Shown here: piece after piece, positions 11,841-23,196 of the stretch
Numbering within the stretch: position 1 is the stretch's first letter
How the letters are laid out: the number at the start of each line of letters is the position of its first letter
NCBI GenBank assembly: GCA_019096065.1
Contig: JAGUCH010000005.1
Coordinates: 620,001 to 684,000, forward strand
DNA: 64,000 nucleotides
Direction: 5' to 3'
Origin: Paracyclopina nana
Lineage: Eukaryota > Arthropoda > Copepoda > Cyclopoida > Cyclopettidae
Notes under the pieces: model-generated
What the model saw: only the letters and a program-made list of their open reading frames with translations
Databases searched by the model: none
What the model was told of the DNA's origin: nothing
Translations under genes and position numbers: made by a program

Positions 11841-13388
11841 ATGGAACCATCCATCACCTCACCAAACACGTTCACATCTGACAAGGCCCGATCATTCCTC
11901 GCCCATATTTCCAACATTAATAAATCATACGTATCTGAAGTTCCAATACGCCTCAACAACGTCAAATCAAGAGCACTCATCGACAGCGGTAATACGTGGA
12001 GGTCGGTCATCTCCTCCACGCTTGCAACCAAATTAGGGTTCACAAAAGCTCAACTTGCGCCCCTGATAGGAGAAACTGTCAACACAGCGGGCCAAAATCA
12101 ATCTCTAGAAATACTCGGCGAGGTACCAAAGCCATTGATGCTTCACATTGGCACCTACCCGCAACCTTTCCTATTTCGACCAGCTGTCATAGCTAACCTC
12201 ACCATGGACGTCAACCTGTCAGGGCCCTTCATGAAGGCCCACGACATCGACCAGCTACATAGTGCCAACTCGCTCCGCATTCGAGGACGAATGATCAAGT
12301 TGGCAGGGGGGACACTTAATGAAAATGACAGTCGCGCAATCAACGTCCATGCCGTCTACATACGGGGTAAAACCACAGTGGGGCCAATGTCTTGTTGCGC
12401 CATTCCCGCAAAAATCCCCACCTGGACCCGATCGCCGCACATCGATGGGATTGTTGAAGGATCAGGGGACTTCATGGAGGCCACTGAGCTGCACCCCTGG
12501 CAGCGAGCCCTCATCCGACCAGATGAAAAGGGCAACTGCGTTGTCGGGGTTATCAACACTACCGCAGAGCCTCTCATCATCCACAACAACACCCGGTACG
12601 GGCAAGTTGAAGGCTTGAGGCGAGTACCCACCGTGGCCAAGCTAGCAGCTGGAAGCTACGTAGCCAAGCTCGAGGGGGCCCAAACCCGGCCGCAGGGCCA
12701 GTACACGGCCGAGATGGCCCAAATCTTCATTCAAGAATTCGACCTAGAAAACAACGACATCTTGAGCACCCCTCAGCTAAAGGCTCGCACCTTGGCCCTG
12801 CTGCTACAATACCAGGACACCTTCAGCCTCGATGGGTCCTCGGGCCAAACCGACTTGGCCGAGCACCGCATCGATATCATCCCGGGTACTCAGCCCATTA
12901 ACATCCGCCGGCGGCCCATCAACCCGCACTTGCAGAAGTCGCTAGAAGAACAAGTCCAGAAATGGCTCCAGGAAGGCATCATCGTCCCTATTCAGTCGCC
13001 CTGGTGCGCGCCGCTGGTCCCGGTCACCAAGAAGAATGGGAAGACCCGGTGGTGCGTAGATTACCGCGCACTGAACAAGGTAACCATCGTCGACACGCAT
13101 CCCATTGGCGACATTCGGGATAACCTCAATCGGCTGGCGCACTCGCAAGTATTCTCTACCCTGGATACGACGGGAGCCTTTCACCACGTTCCCGTGAGGG
13201 CCGAGGACATCCCGAAGACAGCATTCGCAGCCAATCACTCAACGTACGCATTCGCCTACATGCCGTTTGGCCTCACCAACGCGCCCCGAACGTATGCGCG
13301 CCTCATCCAGCGGGTCTTGGAAGGGATCCCATACGACATTGCCTTGCCATACCTCGACGATGTGCTGATCCACAGCCGCGATGTAGTA
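11841..13388 (+). pseudogene. pol: Pol of outer element, part 1: protease and RT fingers/palm
   Basis: Pol replicates the element. This frame is open from 11,733 and is most likely read as Gag-Pol through the frameshift signal; 11,841 is merely its first ATG. The aspartic protease active site is ALIDSG (DSG codons 11,982-11,990). Reverse transcriptase follows, with WCVDYRALNK, MPFGLTNAP and the catalytic box YLDD (13,350-13,361). The frame is then cut by the inner element after about 516 codons and would run into LTR sequence to a stop at 13,451. It continues at 20,327 in a register that matches once the insertion and its 5-bp duplication are discounted, so no other damage to pol is needed. 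Confidence 0.92.
13384..13388. repeat. target-site duplication TAGTA, left copy (inner element)
   Basis: TAGTA precedes the inner LTR and recurs at 20,322-20,326 after the other LTR. It lies inside the outer pol gene and dates the inner insertion as the later event. Confidence 0.85.
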
Positions 13389-13621
13389 TTGTATCCTGGA
13401 CTTCCCAAGATCCTACAACTATGGCGAGCCGGAATGAGCACAACTTGCTAGCTCAAAGTCAGTATCAAATCTATCTCTTTATTGCAGTACTCGCGCTTAT
13501 ATACCTGTCGTGCAAGGTTACGGCACTATACTAAGAGTGTGTGTGTTGTTAGGCGGAAGGAGGAAAAGGGTTAGTCGCGTAGTTATGTAAAAGAGTAATT
13601 GCCAGGAAGTCAAAAGTACAA
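13389..13621 (-). repeat. inner LTR, 3' copy in element sense
   Basis: Direct repeat of 20,089-20,321 with no mismatch seen by eye. The polypurine tract lies beside it at 13,625-13,632, read on the minus strand. Confidence 0.95.
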
Positions 13622-13645
13622 TATCCCTCCCCATGGTAAAAAGAT

Positions 13646-14759
13646 TTAGGTGGTGATGTTATTGGGAATGAGGTCATGGTCCTGATTTTTAGTCTGTCGG
13701 AAGAAGGTCATTATGCGAAAATTTTTGAAGGCGTAGGAGTAGACCAAGAGAACCAAGACTAGGGAGATGATGGCAACAATGGCGATGATGATTAATGTCT
13801 CATTCCAAGTTGTGACTGGCTCAAAATGGCTTTTGAGGAAAGCCAGAGAATGTGGGTCGGTTGGAGGTAAAGTGGAGTTGATTTGGTTGAGAGTTTTGAG
13901 AATGTCGTCAGGTGACATATTGTGACCGAGTTGGAGAATTGGGACATTCCATTTGTAGGTTTCCATAGTCTTCTCCACTCTGATTTCAATGCCCCCAAAC
14001 AGTGTGAAGTGTGGAAGTTCAACATTGTAACCCTCTTCTAACTTGAAATGATGGAAGTGAAGCAGTTGGCTAGTCTTCGTGGTGCCATTGCTGCATGACA
14101 GTTGATAGTAGGTCGGATCCTCGGTGAAGGCAGAAAACTCGTTGTTCCCAAATGGGAGAATACAATCGGTAGCCTGTCGTATTGCCAGTTTACAAGTTTT
14201 TAAGGCTTGATTGTGTTCTGCAAGATAGAGGGACATTACGCAGGAAGGATGATTTCTTTTGGCCAGATGTGATATATGTGGACAGATATAGTAGTCGTGC
14301 ACCTTTTCACACATAAAGATGTCCGTGTGGGATAGCTCAAAGTGTGATCCAGATTCTTCGTGTAGGGCCAACATGTCATGTTCTGGGTGAACTTCTGATC
14401 TTCGTTGGTAAGTGGCACATGAACAAGTAGGTTAAATCCGTCCACGTCAAAAACTATGGAGGTTTCAAGCTGGTAAAGGTAATGGGGGTAGGTAACAATT
14501 GGTTGTAAGCCCTTGTTGCGTGCCATCTTAGCGACAACGTTTAATGAGCTGGAGGCTTCCTCGTAAGAGAGTAAGCCGTGGGCAAGTCTGTGTCGGGCAC
14601 CGGCAGCTGCTGCAGCGACATATAGGTCGAGCTTCTTTTCAATCAAGCAGGGACCATTAAAAGCTGAGTTGTGGGGTTCTGCGTTTCAGCCAATCCCCTC
14701 CCTGTGGCCACAAAGTCTGCGACAAGCTGCAGAGCGATAAAGTATAGGTGCAGGTTCAT
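13646..14759 (-). pseudogene. env: env-like gene of inner element, broken in two places
   Basis: On the minus strand an ATG at 14,759 overlaps the pol stop (ATGA) and begins with a hydrophobic, signal-peptide-like stretch, but the frame ends at TGA 14,643-14,645. Protein-like coding continues in two other frames, 14,236-14,646 and 13,646-14,374, so at least two frame changes separate the parts. The last part ends with a strong transmembrane segment (about 13,716-13,790: IIIAIVAIISLVLVLLVYSY) and a short basic tail. Position after integrase, signal-like start and C-terminal anchor are what an envelope glycoprotein would show. The family is not identified. Confidence 0.65.
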
Positions 14760-16850
14760 TTTCTCTTCGTGTATTTCTTGTATTCAACTGGTCTGGAAGG
14801 TAAAACCTGATCTTGTACCTCGATATTCTTTGCAGCCGCAGCTCTACGTGTGGTAGCGGGTTGTTCGCTGGGAGCAGGAGCCTTCTTATAGGAACGGGTT
14901 TGGCGTTGTGCTTCAGGGTCGAGGGGAACAACCAGGTTGCCTAGTTCAGTACCAAAATCAGATAATGGTGAAATACCTTGCCGTAACCGCTGAAACAGCC
15001 CCGTGGGTTGACTTTCAGGAATAGATTCTGGGCTCGGGGGTTCTTCTTTAATGTTAGGCTGAGTAAAGTCAGATGTAGAGGACTGATCAGTATTATCAGT
15101 TTTGATCGGGATGGGCTGTGGCGGAGGTTCCAGCGGGTTAAGAATGGTGATGTCGTCGTCTTCAATCCTTATATAGCCAGACTTTGTCTCTGAGGCGTGC
15201 GTTTCATTTTCTTCTGCACGAGTTGCGACGTCTGGCTTTGGGTCGTCGGGCAAGGCGCTTGACTGAGTAGGCCCAGGCATGTTGGCTGCGGATTTGCAAA
15301 TTCGCAACCTGTCTTTGTGCACATATCTTGTTTTCTTTGTCTGCATGTGTTGGATGAGCGCATTCTCATCTTGCAGACTCACAATAACATACATGCCTTC
15401 CCAAGGTGAATTAATTTTAGGGTTGATCTTGCGTAATTCAGGTCTGTGTAGCCACACTAGCATACCTTCCCTAAAGTCTTCTTGTTTTACCTTGGCATTG
15501 TGCTGTGCAGTGTACAACTCCTTGTAGTGAATGTTGTTTTCTGCGGCCACTCGTCGCGCAATTTGGAGACGTTTTCCAATTTCGTCTTTGTAGCTATCAC
15601 CGTAATACTTGTGGTCTACCATGTTTGGGTCCATGTATGGGGTCCTGGGGTGTACCCCGAACAGAAGGAAGAACGGGCTCATTTTCGTTGCTTTACTAAC
15701 GCCCACATTGTAGCTCAGTTGCAATGCTGGTAACATTTCTTCCCAGTCAAGCGTCGAATCCAAATCTAGCGTTTTCTGCAAATAGCTAATGATATGCTTG
15801 TTAATTACTTCAGCTGCGGCGTTAGTTTGGGGGTGTCTGGGGCTAGTTTTCTTCTTATCGATTTGCAGTAGCGAGAACAATTCATCATTGACCTTCGCTG
15901 TAAATTCCTTACCACCGTCGGTTACCAAAATGCATGGTGATCCATAGCGCGAAATCCACCTGTTGAAAATGCCTCGGCTAACTGTCTCTGGAGTCTTGTC
16001 TGGCAATGCCACAAATTCGGCATATTTTGTGAAAGCATCCGTGATGACTAGGATAAACTTCTTTTGTCTACCTGATGTTCGTAGTGGTCCGAAGAGATCA
16101 CAGTGCACTCGTTCAAACGGCCCTCTAGGTTGTGATAACGGGTTTAAGGGAGTGTTGGGGTGTTGTGACTTTAGCTTGCTTTTGTCACATTTCCAGCATG
16201 AGCCAATGTATTCTTCCACGTCAGCCACCATATTCGGCCAGAAATATTGTTCTCGTATTCGTTCACAAGTTTTGTAAACTCCTTTATGGCCAACGGCAGC
16301 ATGAGCAGCACTAATGATGTCAGCCTGGCATATAGCCGGTGCACAAATAACCCGGCGGCCTAGTTGTCCAATTGTTATCAGCAAGATGTCATCTTTGAGT
16401 TCACAATGTCTGGCATATCTATTCACAATTCGCTTCAGTTCGGGAGTAGATGGCGTCAAATTGGTCTTGATCTTGGCGATCAGAGCGGAAAGCACCGTGT
16501 CTGAATTCTGCAGCTGCTTCATGACTTCCAAATCCTCTAAGGCTTCTGTAGAGACCCCATACACACAGGCGTTGATTTGGCGCAAGGCCTCGGGCACATT
16601 TCTAGAACAAAAGTCAGCAGGATTTTTGTCACCTGGACAATATTGGACCGTAAATGAATGCTGTATCATGAGGTCCTGGAGGCGAGAAAGAGTGCGAGTA
16701 TGGGTCTTGTTGAGTTTCTCCAAGGGTTTGTGATCACTGTACAATGTGAACTTGGTTCCAGTAAGGTAGACAGCATAGTGTTCAATTGCCCAGGTGCAAG
16801 CCAATAGTTCAAGTAGATAAGGTGTGTAGTTCTTCTCGTCTTTTGGAGAC
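14756..16850 (-). pseudogene. pol: Pol of inner element, part 3: RNase H end and integrase
   Basis: The protein-like frame picks up close to 16,850 after a frame break in an A-run. It covers the end of RNase H (YSDHKPLEKLN), an HHCC zinc domain (HAAVGHKG ... CWKCDKSK), and an integrase core with HCDLFGPL, VTDGGKEF and AAAEVINKHI giving the D, D and E residues. A charged, disordered C-terminal tail follows, ending at TGA 14,756-14,758. Integrase inserts the cDNA into the genome. The stop overlaps the env start by an ATGA arrangement. Confidence 0.88.
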
Positions 16851-16968
16851 TCCTTGATGCATAGCTGATTACCCTAGGCTCATTGTTTTGGTCCTGGATC
16901 AACACAGCGCCCAGTCCACCATCCAAACTGTTGTCGACAGTGCCTTGGGAAGCATCCACATATAAATG
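16666..16968 (-). pseudogene. pol: Pol of inner element, part 2: RNase H start
   Basis: This is the same reading frame as the PR-RT part, separated from it only by the TAA at 16,969-16,971. YVDASQG and GGLGAVLIQD correspond to the start of the Gypsy RNase H domain with its first catalytic Asp. Near 16,846-16,852 the coherent protein passes into the neighbouring frame (-1), consistent with loss of one base in a short A-run. Beyond that point the original frame is meaningless. Confidence 0.82.
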
Positions 16969-18893
16969 TTAGTCGAGCTCGGGCTTGGGGTAAGCCAACA
17001 CAGGCTCACTACACAAAAGCTCCTTCAATTTCTGAAAAGATTGTAAGGCTTGAGGGGGCAGAGGGCCAGAGCGCCAGCTTGAGTCTTTGCAGGTTAACTG
17101 TGATAACGCATGTGAGTGCTTGCTAAACCTTGGAATGCAGGACCGAAAGAAATTGCATAGTCCCAGAAATTGCCTTATCTCACGGACAGTAGTAGGTGGA
17201 GGAGCGTCTTCTATGGCTTGTAATTTCCTCTTATTGGGTTGGTAACCCGTAGGTGTTAAGGTGAAGCCTAGATAAGTGCACTCAGTAGTTCCAAAGGAGC
17301 ACTTGGGGAGGTTGATTTTCAGATTTGCTCTCCGAAGCCGCGCAAAGCATTCCTCCAAACCTGCAATCATGTCTTTGTGATCAGTTCCCTTGACTAAAAT
17401 ATCATCCAAATAAAGCAAAACTCGCTTGGGAGTTAGGTGTTCAAACACTTTCATCATCATACGTTGAAATGATAGGGGCATGTTGCAAAGTCCAAACGGT
17501 GCCCTGCAGTATTGGAATTGGCCTCTCCCGGGGATAGTAAATGCAGTCAAGTGTTTGGAAGATTCATCCATTTGCATTTGGTGAAAGCCATTGCGGAGGT
17601 CTAATTGTGAGAAAAGTTGGGTTCCTGACCTTCCAATGTCATCGATGCATTCGGAGATGAGTGGGAGGCGATAGCTTGATGGCTCTGTTTTGGCATTCAG
17701 GCCTCTATAATCAATCACTGGTCTCCAGCCTGTCTGTCCATCTGGTAGTTTTCTTGGGACACAGAATATTGAGGAATTCCATTCGGAGTCAGATGGCTCA
17801 ATTATTCCCATTTTAAGCCATTCGTCAACACTTTCACTGATGTGCTCCAAATGTTTCTGAGGGATCGGAAATTGTTTGTTGAACACTGGGTTCTTGTTAG
17901 TCAGATTGATCTTGTGCTTCATTAGGGTACATTTACCCAAGTCGTATTCTGAAATGGAAATAACGTCAGAATTGTTTAAGAGCAGTTTTAAATAATTCTG
18001 ACGCTCATTAGGAGTCAAGTGGTCAAGTCTGGCATGCTTGTTAATATACTCCTTCACCATGGGATCATGCCTAGGTGGCTGTCCCGAAGTAGAAATGCTG
18101 GAAACACAAGCAAATACATCATTAAACGGTACAAAATTGGATAAATCAACGTTGACAAGTTCACCAATTTTTAGCCCCTTCTTCAGTGTAGTGGGCTCCA
18201 ATCCAGGGTTGGTAATCTTCACAGTAGCGAGTCCAAATTCGTCTGTTCGGAGAAGGCAGTCGTCTGCGCACACCATGGAATCCTCGAAGTTTCTGAGTTT
18301 GAAACATCCTTCAAAATTAGGTTGTCGTTTGCGTTGTTCATCAGTAATTAACAGTTTGACAGTTGCGACGCTTCTGGCTGGCAGAAAGGTGTCATTGTGC
18401 ACGACAGCAGCGGTTGGCGAAGTTTTCTCATAGTGAACAGCCATAGAGACAGGGTCGTAGTGCAAACCAGCAGCATGGATAATGTCTACCCCTAGGATGC
18501 CTTCTACGTTTAAGGAGTCACAAACATAAAAGTTGCACAGAGTTTGTTTTCCTTTGATGTCACATGGCAGCTGATAAAGTCCAAGTATTCGCAGCGGCGT
18601 ACCGGACGCACAGGTAGCTCTTAGCGGGGATGCAGTTAGCACTTTTTGAGGCCTCTTGTCAATGGGAATCTTTCTAAAGGCGGTGCGTGACAACAAGCTG
18701 ATATTAGCACCAGTATCGTAAAGGCAATTGAAGTTTGCTCCGTGGCAAGTTACAGTCAAAAATGGCCGTTTGTTGGTAACAGGTCGACTTACAGTCATGG
18801 TTGTGAAGTATGAGAGTAGCATCGAGAATGTTGAAGCGGCCAGACCAGGGCGGCGCGTCGGCTGGAGCATGGGACGGCCGCCTACCAGTTTAA
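16969..18893 (-). pseudogene. pol: Pol of inner element, part 1: protease and reverse transcriptase
   Basis: The frame lies -1 to gag and opens just at the frameshift heptamer; its first ATG is at 18,870. The protease has YDTGANISLLS (DTG at 18,709-18,717). Reverse transcriptase has RPVIDYRGLN, the catalytic YLDD at 17,401-17,412, and a connection-like region with LGLCNFFRSCIP. The frame ends at an in-frame TAA (16,969-16,971) between RT and RNase H, where the family has continuous coding; the downstream sequence stays in frame, so this looks like a point nonsense change. Confidence 0.92.
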
Positions 18894-18894
18894 A
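18849..18894 (-). promoter_or_regulatory. -1 programmed frameshift signal, inner gag/pol
   Basis: On the minus strand the heptamer T TTA AAC (18,888-18,894) is in the gag frame, with only TGG between it and the TAG stop. A 5-nt spacer is followed by a hairpin whose outer stem GGCGGC/GCCGCC (18,877-18,882 with 18,849-18,854) continues into CGTC/GACG after one bulge. The -1 frame is the pol frame. Confidence 0.88.
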
Positions 18895-19970
18895 TCACCT
18901 TGAACTTCATGAGCTTGCTTCCCTTCGCTGGCCCTCTTGCTTCCAGGCTTGGGTTTATATAGATTGTTCTTCTGATCTCTTTTCTTGCTGAAACACTCCG
19001 TCTCTCGGTGGCCTGGAATGTCGCAATACCAGCATTTAAGGCGATTACCCTGGGAGGTCCTAGGTGGTCTGCGTTCCCCGAGGCGACCTTTGACAAGGTC
19101 AATGAATTTCTCCACTGTATTTTCGAGGCTCTCTTGATTCTTGGGTTGGGCCGGTTGATCTTCCTTATCTTGAATCTTGATGGCATTAACCTCGGGTGGT
19201 GGTACTGAAGCCTTCTTGTCATTGGAAAATGAAGCTTCCACTCTTGATGCGAAGCCAACTATATCTTCCAACTTGGTGTATTCTTGGACCACAACCTGGG
19301 ACTTGATAGTCTTGATGAGCCCGTGTACAAATCGGCGCTTCACCATAAATTGGTAGGCCTCATTCTTCGCCAATTCCTGGACCTCTGGCAGTTTACCCGC
19401 GGCAACCAGAGTGGTGGGGGTGTTCTCCAAAGGTGCGAAGTTCTCCATTAAGGTCAGGGTCCCAGTTTTGACCCTATCAAAGAAGTCCTTGACCGTCTCA
19501 TTAGGCTCCTGTACCAAGGAGTCTTCAATTGCCGATTCTTCAGCCAAGGTGCACACATGGTGGAAACGAGCAAGAAAAATCTTCTTCAATCCATTAGGCC
19601 CCTCCCAAGTGGAGGGCGTCCGCTTCTCCTCAGCCAAAATATTATACCACTGACCTGCTTTGCCTTTCAAGGCCAAAGCTGCATAACTTGCAGTGGCTTC
19701 ATCACTCCAGCGGGGTTGTTCAGCAGCAGCAGCCCCTTGATTGACAATTGTACGCAGGTGATCTATGCGTGTCACCCAGGCTCGAGGTCCAAGCTTGTCC
19801 GTCGATCGGTCTCCAGAAAACTCAGGCAAATCGATTGCCTTGATTGCCCTGTTGGCCATGGCAGTAGTGCTGTGACTGCCCAATTGATCCAAATTGCCCG
19901 CAGGCTCCTCTTGATTACCAGGCTCCACTGGTACGTCTTCTTCACCTGCAACTCGTCCTGAGCCAGGCAT
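18882..19970 (-). CDS. gag: Gag of inner element
   Basis: Structural polyprotein of about 362 residues from the ATG at 19,970. The middle region (WYNILAEE ... LKKIFLARFHH ... DFFDRVKTG) resembles Gypsy capsid. One CCHC knuckle (CWYCDIPGHRETEC, 18,993-19,034) lies near the C terminus, followed by a basic tail. The frame is intact, in contrast to pol and env of the same copy. It ends at TAG 18,882-18,884 within the frameshift module. Confidence 0.9.
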   Translation of the reverse strand: MPGSGRVAGEEDVPVEPGNQEEPAGNLDQLGSHSTTAMANRAIKAIDLPEFSGDRSTDKLGPRAWVTRIDHLRTIVNQGAAAAEQPRWSDEATASYAALALKGKAGQWYNILAEEKRTPSTWEGPNGLKKIFLARFHHVCTLAEESAIEDSLVQEPNETVKDFFDRVKTGTLTLMENFAPLENTPTTLVAAGKLPEVQELAKNEAYQFMVKRRFVHGLIKTIKSQVVVQEYTKLEDIVGFASRVEASFSNDKKASVPPPEVNAIKIQDKEDQPAQPKNQESLENTVEKFIDLVKGRLGERRPPRTSQGNRLKCWYCDIPGHRETECFSKKRDQKNNLYKPKPGSKRASEGKQAHEVQGDLNW

Positions 19971-20067
19971 ATACACTGACTATATTCCGGCGCAAAGTCT
20001 GCTCTTTTGCAAGCAAGCAAAAAGGGCAGAGTCCCTCCCCCAGGTTAAAAACGAGGACGTGAGGTCG

Positions 20068-20085
20068 AAAAGTCAGATGCCACCA
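20068..20085 (-). other. primer-binding site of inner element
   Basis: On the minus strand TGGTGGCATCTGACTTTT starts 3 nt after the LTR. The tRNA was not assigned. Confidence 0.65.
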
Positions 20086-20088
20086 ATA

Positions 20089-20321
20089 TTGTATCCTGGA
20101 CTTCCCAAGATCCTACAACTATGGCGAGCCGGAATGAGCACAACTTGCTAGCTCAAAGTCAGTATCAAATCTATCTCTTTATTGCAGTACTCGCGCTTAT
20201 ATACCTGTCGTGCAAGGTTACGGCACTATACTAAGAGTGTGTGTGTTGTTAGGCGGAAGGAGGAAAAGGGTTAGTCGCGTAGTTATGTAAAAGAGTAATT
20301 GCCAGGAAGTCAAAAGTACAA
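20089..20321 (-). repeat. inner LTR, 5' copy in element sense
   Basis: On the minus strand it carries TATATAAG (20,196-20,203) and AATAAA (20,178-20,183), giving a short U3-R-U5. It appears identical to 13,389-13,621. Confidence 0.95.
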
Positions 20322-20326
20322 TAGTA

Positions 20327-23008
20327 GAATCTCACTTCGGCCACCTGCAACGGGTACTGGACGCCCACCAACGGGCTGGCCTCAAACTGCAACCATCCAA
20401 ATGCCACCTGTTCCGCCGTCGCATCACGTACCTGGGGCACGTCATCACGCCTGAGGGCCTCTCTGTGGTCCCCGAGTACATCGACGTGGTCAAGAAGTGG
20501 CCCCTGCCACGAACCCGGCGGCAGCTACGCATCTTCCTGGGAAAGTGCGGCTATTACCGGTCCTTCATCAAGGATTACCAGAAGGTCGCCAAGGCTTTGA
20601 CAGACAAACTCAGCCGGGAAGAAGACGTCCCCGATACCGCCGAGTTCGAACCCTCGCTGGAATACGTTGCCGCTTTTGAGGAGCTCAAGAAGCGGCTGTG
20701 CATGGCGCCCATCCTGGCTTTCCCCGATTTTGAGAGCCCGCAGCCATTCATCCTGGACACCGACTGGAGCGGGGACAACCAGTGCGTGGGGGCCGTCCTG
20801 TCGCAAGTACAAGGGGGAAAGGAGCGAGTCATCCTCTTTGGGGCCAAGAAGCTGACACGGAGCCAGGCTAACTACTCCGCCACCCAAGGGGAACTCGCTG
20901 CCGTCATCATCTGGCTGCGCAAGTGGCGGTATTACCTCCAATATCGGCCTTTCATCCTCCGCACGGACCATGCCGCTCTGCAATGGATTCGCACCATGGA
21001 GGAGCCCCGTAGCATGCTTGCCCGGTGGTTGGAGACCATCAGCCAGTTTGACTTCAAGGTCGTCCACCGGGCCGGAACCAAGCACGCCAACGCCGACGCC
21101 CTGAGTCGCGCCGAGCACGTCACCGACACCGAGGGCACGGACGTGTCCAATGAGAGCTGCGCGGGCGTCCAAGCGATGATAGCCTCGGCCGAGGCTGCCC
21201 TGGACATGGCCAACCCCGCCGAGTGGATCCAGGGGCAAACAGAGGACGAGGATTTGCAACTGGTGCGGCGACTGATCAGCCAGCAGAGCCGACCGAGCCC
21301 TGAGCACAAAGAGGCCGCCTCCCATCGAGGCAAGATCCTGCTGGGCCTCTTTGACAGCCTCTACCTGGATGATCAAGGCCTCCTTCGGTACAAGAAGGAA
21401 GAAGGACAAGGCCGAGAGGCTCGCCACCTGGTCGTGGTTCCTCGGTCCTCGGAAGAAGGGCTAGTGAGGCACATTCACGAAACCATGGGCCATCAGGGCA
21501 GAGACACCACTGTTGACCGGGTCTCCCGCCGGTTCTACATGCCTAACGCCACCCGAGTTGCCGCGGAGGTCGTGGCTACCTGCCGCACCTGCCAGAAACA
21601 TCAGCCGGAGACCGCGGACCAACGACACTCACTACATTCTCACCGGGCGGGCTATCCCTGGCAAAGGGTCGCCATCGACTACGTGGGGCCCCTCAAGCCC
21701 CCTGTCGACGGACATCAGTACCTCTTCACCGTACGCGACCTCTTCAGCCGATGGATCGAGGCTTTCCCATGCGCCTCGGCCAGCGCTGACACCGCCGTGA
21801 GGTTCCTGACCTCAGAGATCATCCCGCAATATGGGCTAATGGAGAACCTCCATTCTGACCGGGGCACCCACTTCACCGCCGCCCTGTTCCAGCAAGTAGC
21901 CAAAGCACTAGGTGTCCGGCACTCCACCACGCCGGCCTACAACCCTAAGTCTAACTGGGTTGAACGGGCCCACCGGGACCTCAACGGCCTCCTGGCCAAA
22001 CTGGTCTGCGGGCGACCATCCCGCTGGAAGGAAGTACTGCCCGTCGCCCTGTTCATCATGCGCACCACCAAATGCCGCATGACCGGCTACGCCCCGTATG
22101 AACTGCTATTTGGGCGGCCTGCCACCTCGCAACTGGACCTTCTGTTTGGAGACCCCCAACCACTTCTGAGAGAGGCCTCTGAGGCCGGGCAAGTTGCCCA
22201 GGCCCTCAAGGCTCGAATCCAGGCAGCCCACGAATGGGCCCGAAAGAACATGGCCACATCGATCAACCGACAAAGGATGGCCTACCACAAGGACAAAACG
22301 ACGTATGTCCCGGGGCAACAGGTGTGGCTGTACACGCCCACCGTGGCCCGCCACATCTCCAAGAAGCTCCAAACCTTCTGGTCAGGCCCCTGGACCATAC
22401 TTAGGAAGGTCAACGACGTGACCTTCGAGATCTTGCCTGACCCCTCATGGATTCGAAAGAAGTCCGAGGTCGTCTCGATCGACAGGCTCAAATTGTACCG
22501 GGCAACGGCGGAAGATGCCCACGATGGCAATGCCGGCAACCCGCCGCCAGCCAATGCAGATCTATCCATGCGAGGTGATGAGTTTGCTGAAGATGTTGCG
22601 CTCCCTTCCGATGATGAAGGCGACAGTGAGAACAACATCGAGCTCCCAACAATCGGCCACGAAACGGTATCAGCACCGTCACCTCGGGAAGCACGGTACC
22701 GCAAACGTAGGACCCAGGCGGAAATGCTGCAACAAGAAACAGCAGATTTCCTGGGGGCCGAAGTTGAAGTTGCCCATGGAGCATCATCTCCTGCAACCAG
22801 AACCAGATCACGCTCAGGCCAAAAATCAGATCAACCAGATCCAGAGCTACCTCCGCTGGCACCAATCAATATGCCGCCATACAGACCCCTGGTAGCACAG
22901 CCTACGGTCACGATGCCACAATTCAGGCCACTGCCTGAAATGAGCGATTCTGAAAATGATGATTTTGCTACACCAACAAATTCGAGCAGTGCTTCAAGCA
23001 CAGAATAG
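20327..23008 (+). pseudogene. pol: Pol of outer element, part 2: RT thumb, RNase H, integrase
   Basis: This resumes the outer pol directly after the TAGTA duplication; the first in-frame ATG is not until 20,465. The RT connection (FLGKCGYYRSFI) leads into RNase H (FILDTDWSG, LRTDHAALQW, GTKHANADALSR). Integrase follows with an HHCC zinc domain (HETMGHQG ... CRTCQKHQ), a catalytic core with AIDYVGP, HSDRGTH and NWVERAH supplying D, D and E, and a C-terminal GPY/F-like patch (FWSGPWTILRKV). The tail is acidic and disordered. The part is uninterrupted to TAG at 23,006-23,008. It cannot be expressed as one protein with part 1 in this copy. Confidence 0.92.
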
Positions 23009-23175
23009 TAGAAGAATGAGCAGCACAACGAAAAGACGGCCGCAAAATTTTGGGGGCCCCCCTAAGTATACTTTGAAAATTCTGCGGCTTGAAAGAAAGC
23101 GCAATTAATAAAGAAATAATAGCAGCACAAACCGGCAGGTGTACAATAATGAGGCAGCATGTCAACACGTTTCCT

Positions 23176-23191
23176 TTACTCTCTTTTCCAG
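23176..23191 (+). promoter_or_regulatory. probable env 3' splice site
   Basis: A pyrimidine run ends in CCAG at 23,188-23,191, directly before the signal-peptide ATG at 23,197. Gypsy-type retroviruses make env from a spliced RNA. Confidence 0.5.
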
Positions 23192-23196
23192 AAGCA

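Larger units (their letters stand above)
13389..20321 (-). mobile_element. inner Ty3/Gypsy-type LTR retrotransposon with env-like gene, antisense
   Basis: A 6,933-bp element lies in reverse orientation inside the outer pol gene. It has 233-bp LTRs (13,389-13,621 and 20,089-20,321) with termini TTGT...ACAA and no difference that I can see between them, so it inserted very recently. On the minus strand the order is LTR, primer site, gag, pol (PR-RT-RH-IN), env, polypurine tract (GGGGAGGG, 13,625-13,632), LTR. Despite its youth it has an in-frame stop and a frame break in pol and two frame breaks in env. Confidence 0.95.

Noticed and set aside
13390..20320. Inner element with TG...CA ends and a 2-bp duplication
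   Set aside because: Moving each end out by one base gives TTGT...ACAA termini and a clean 5-bp TAGTA duplication, the usual size for the group.
20525..21427. 300-codon minus-strand frame
   Set aside because: Antisense shadow of the outer RNase H/integrase in GC-rich sequence.
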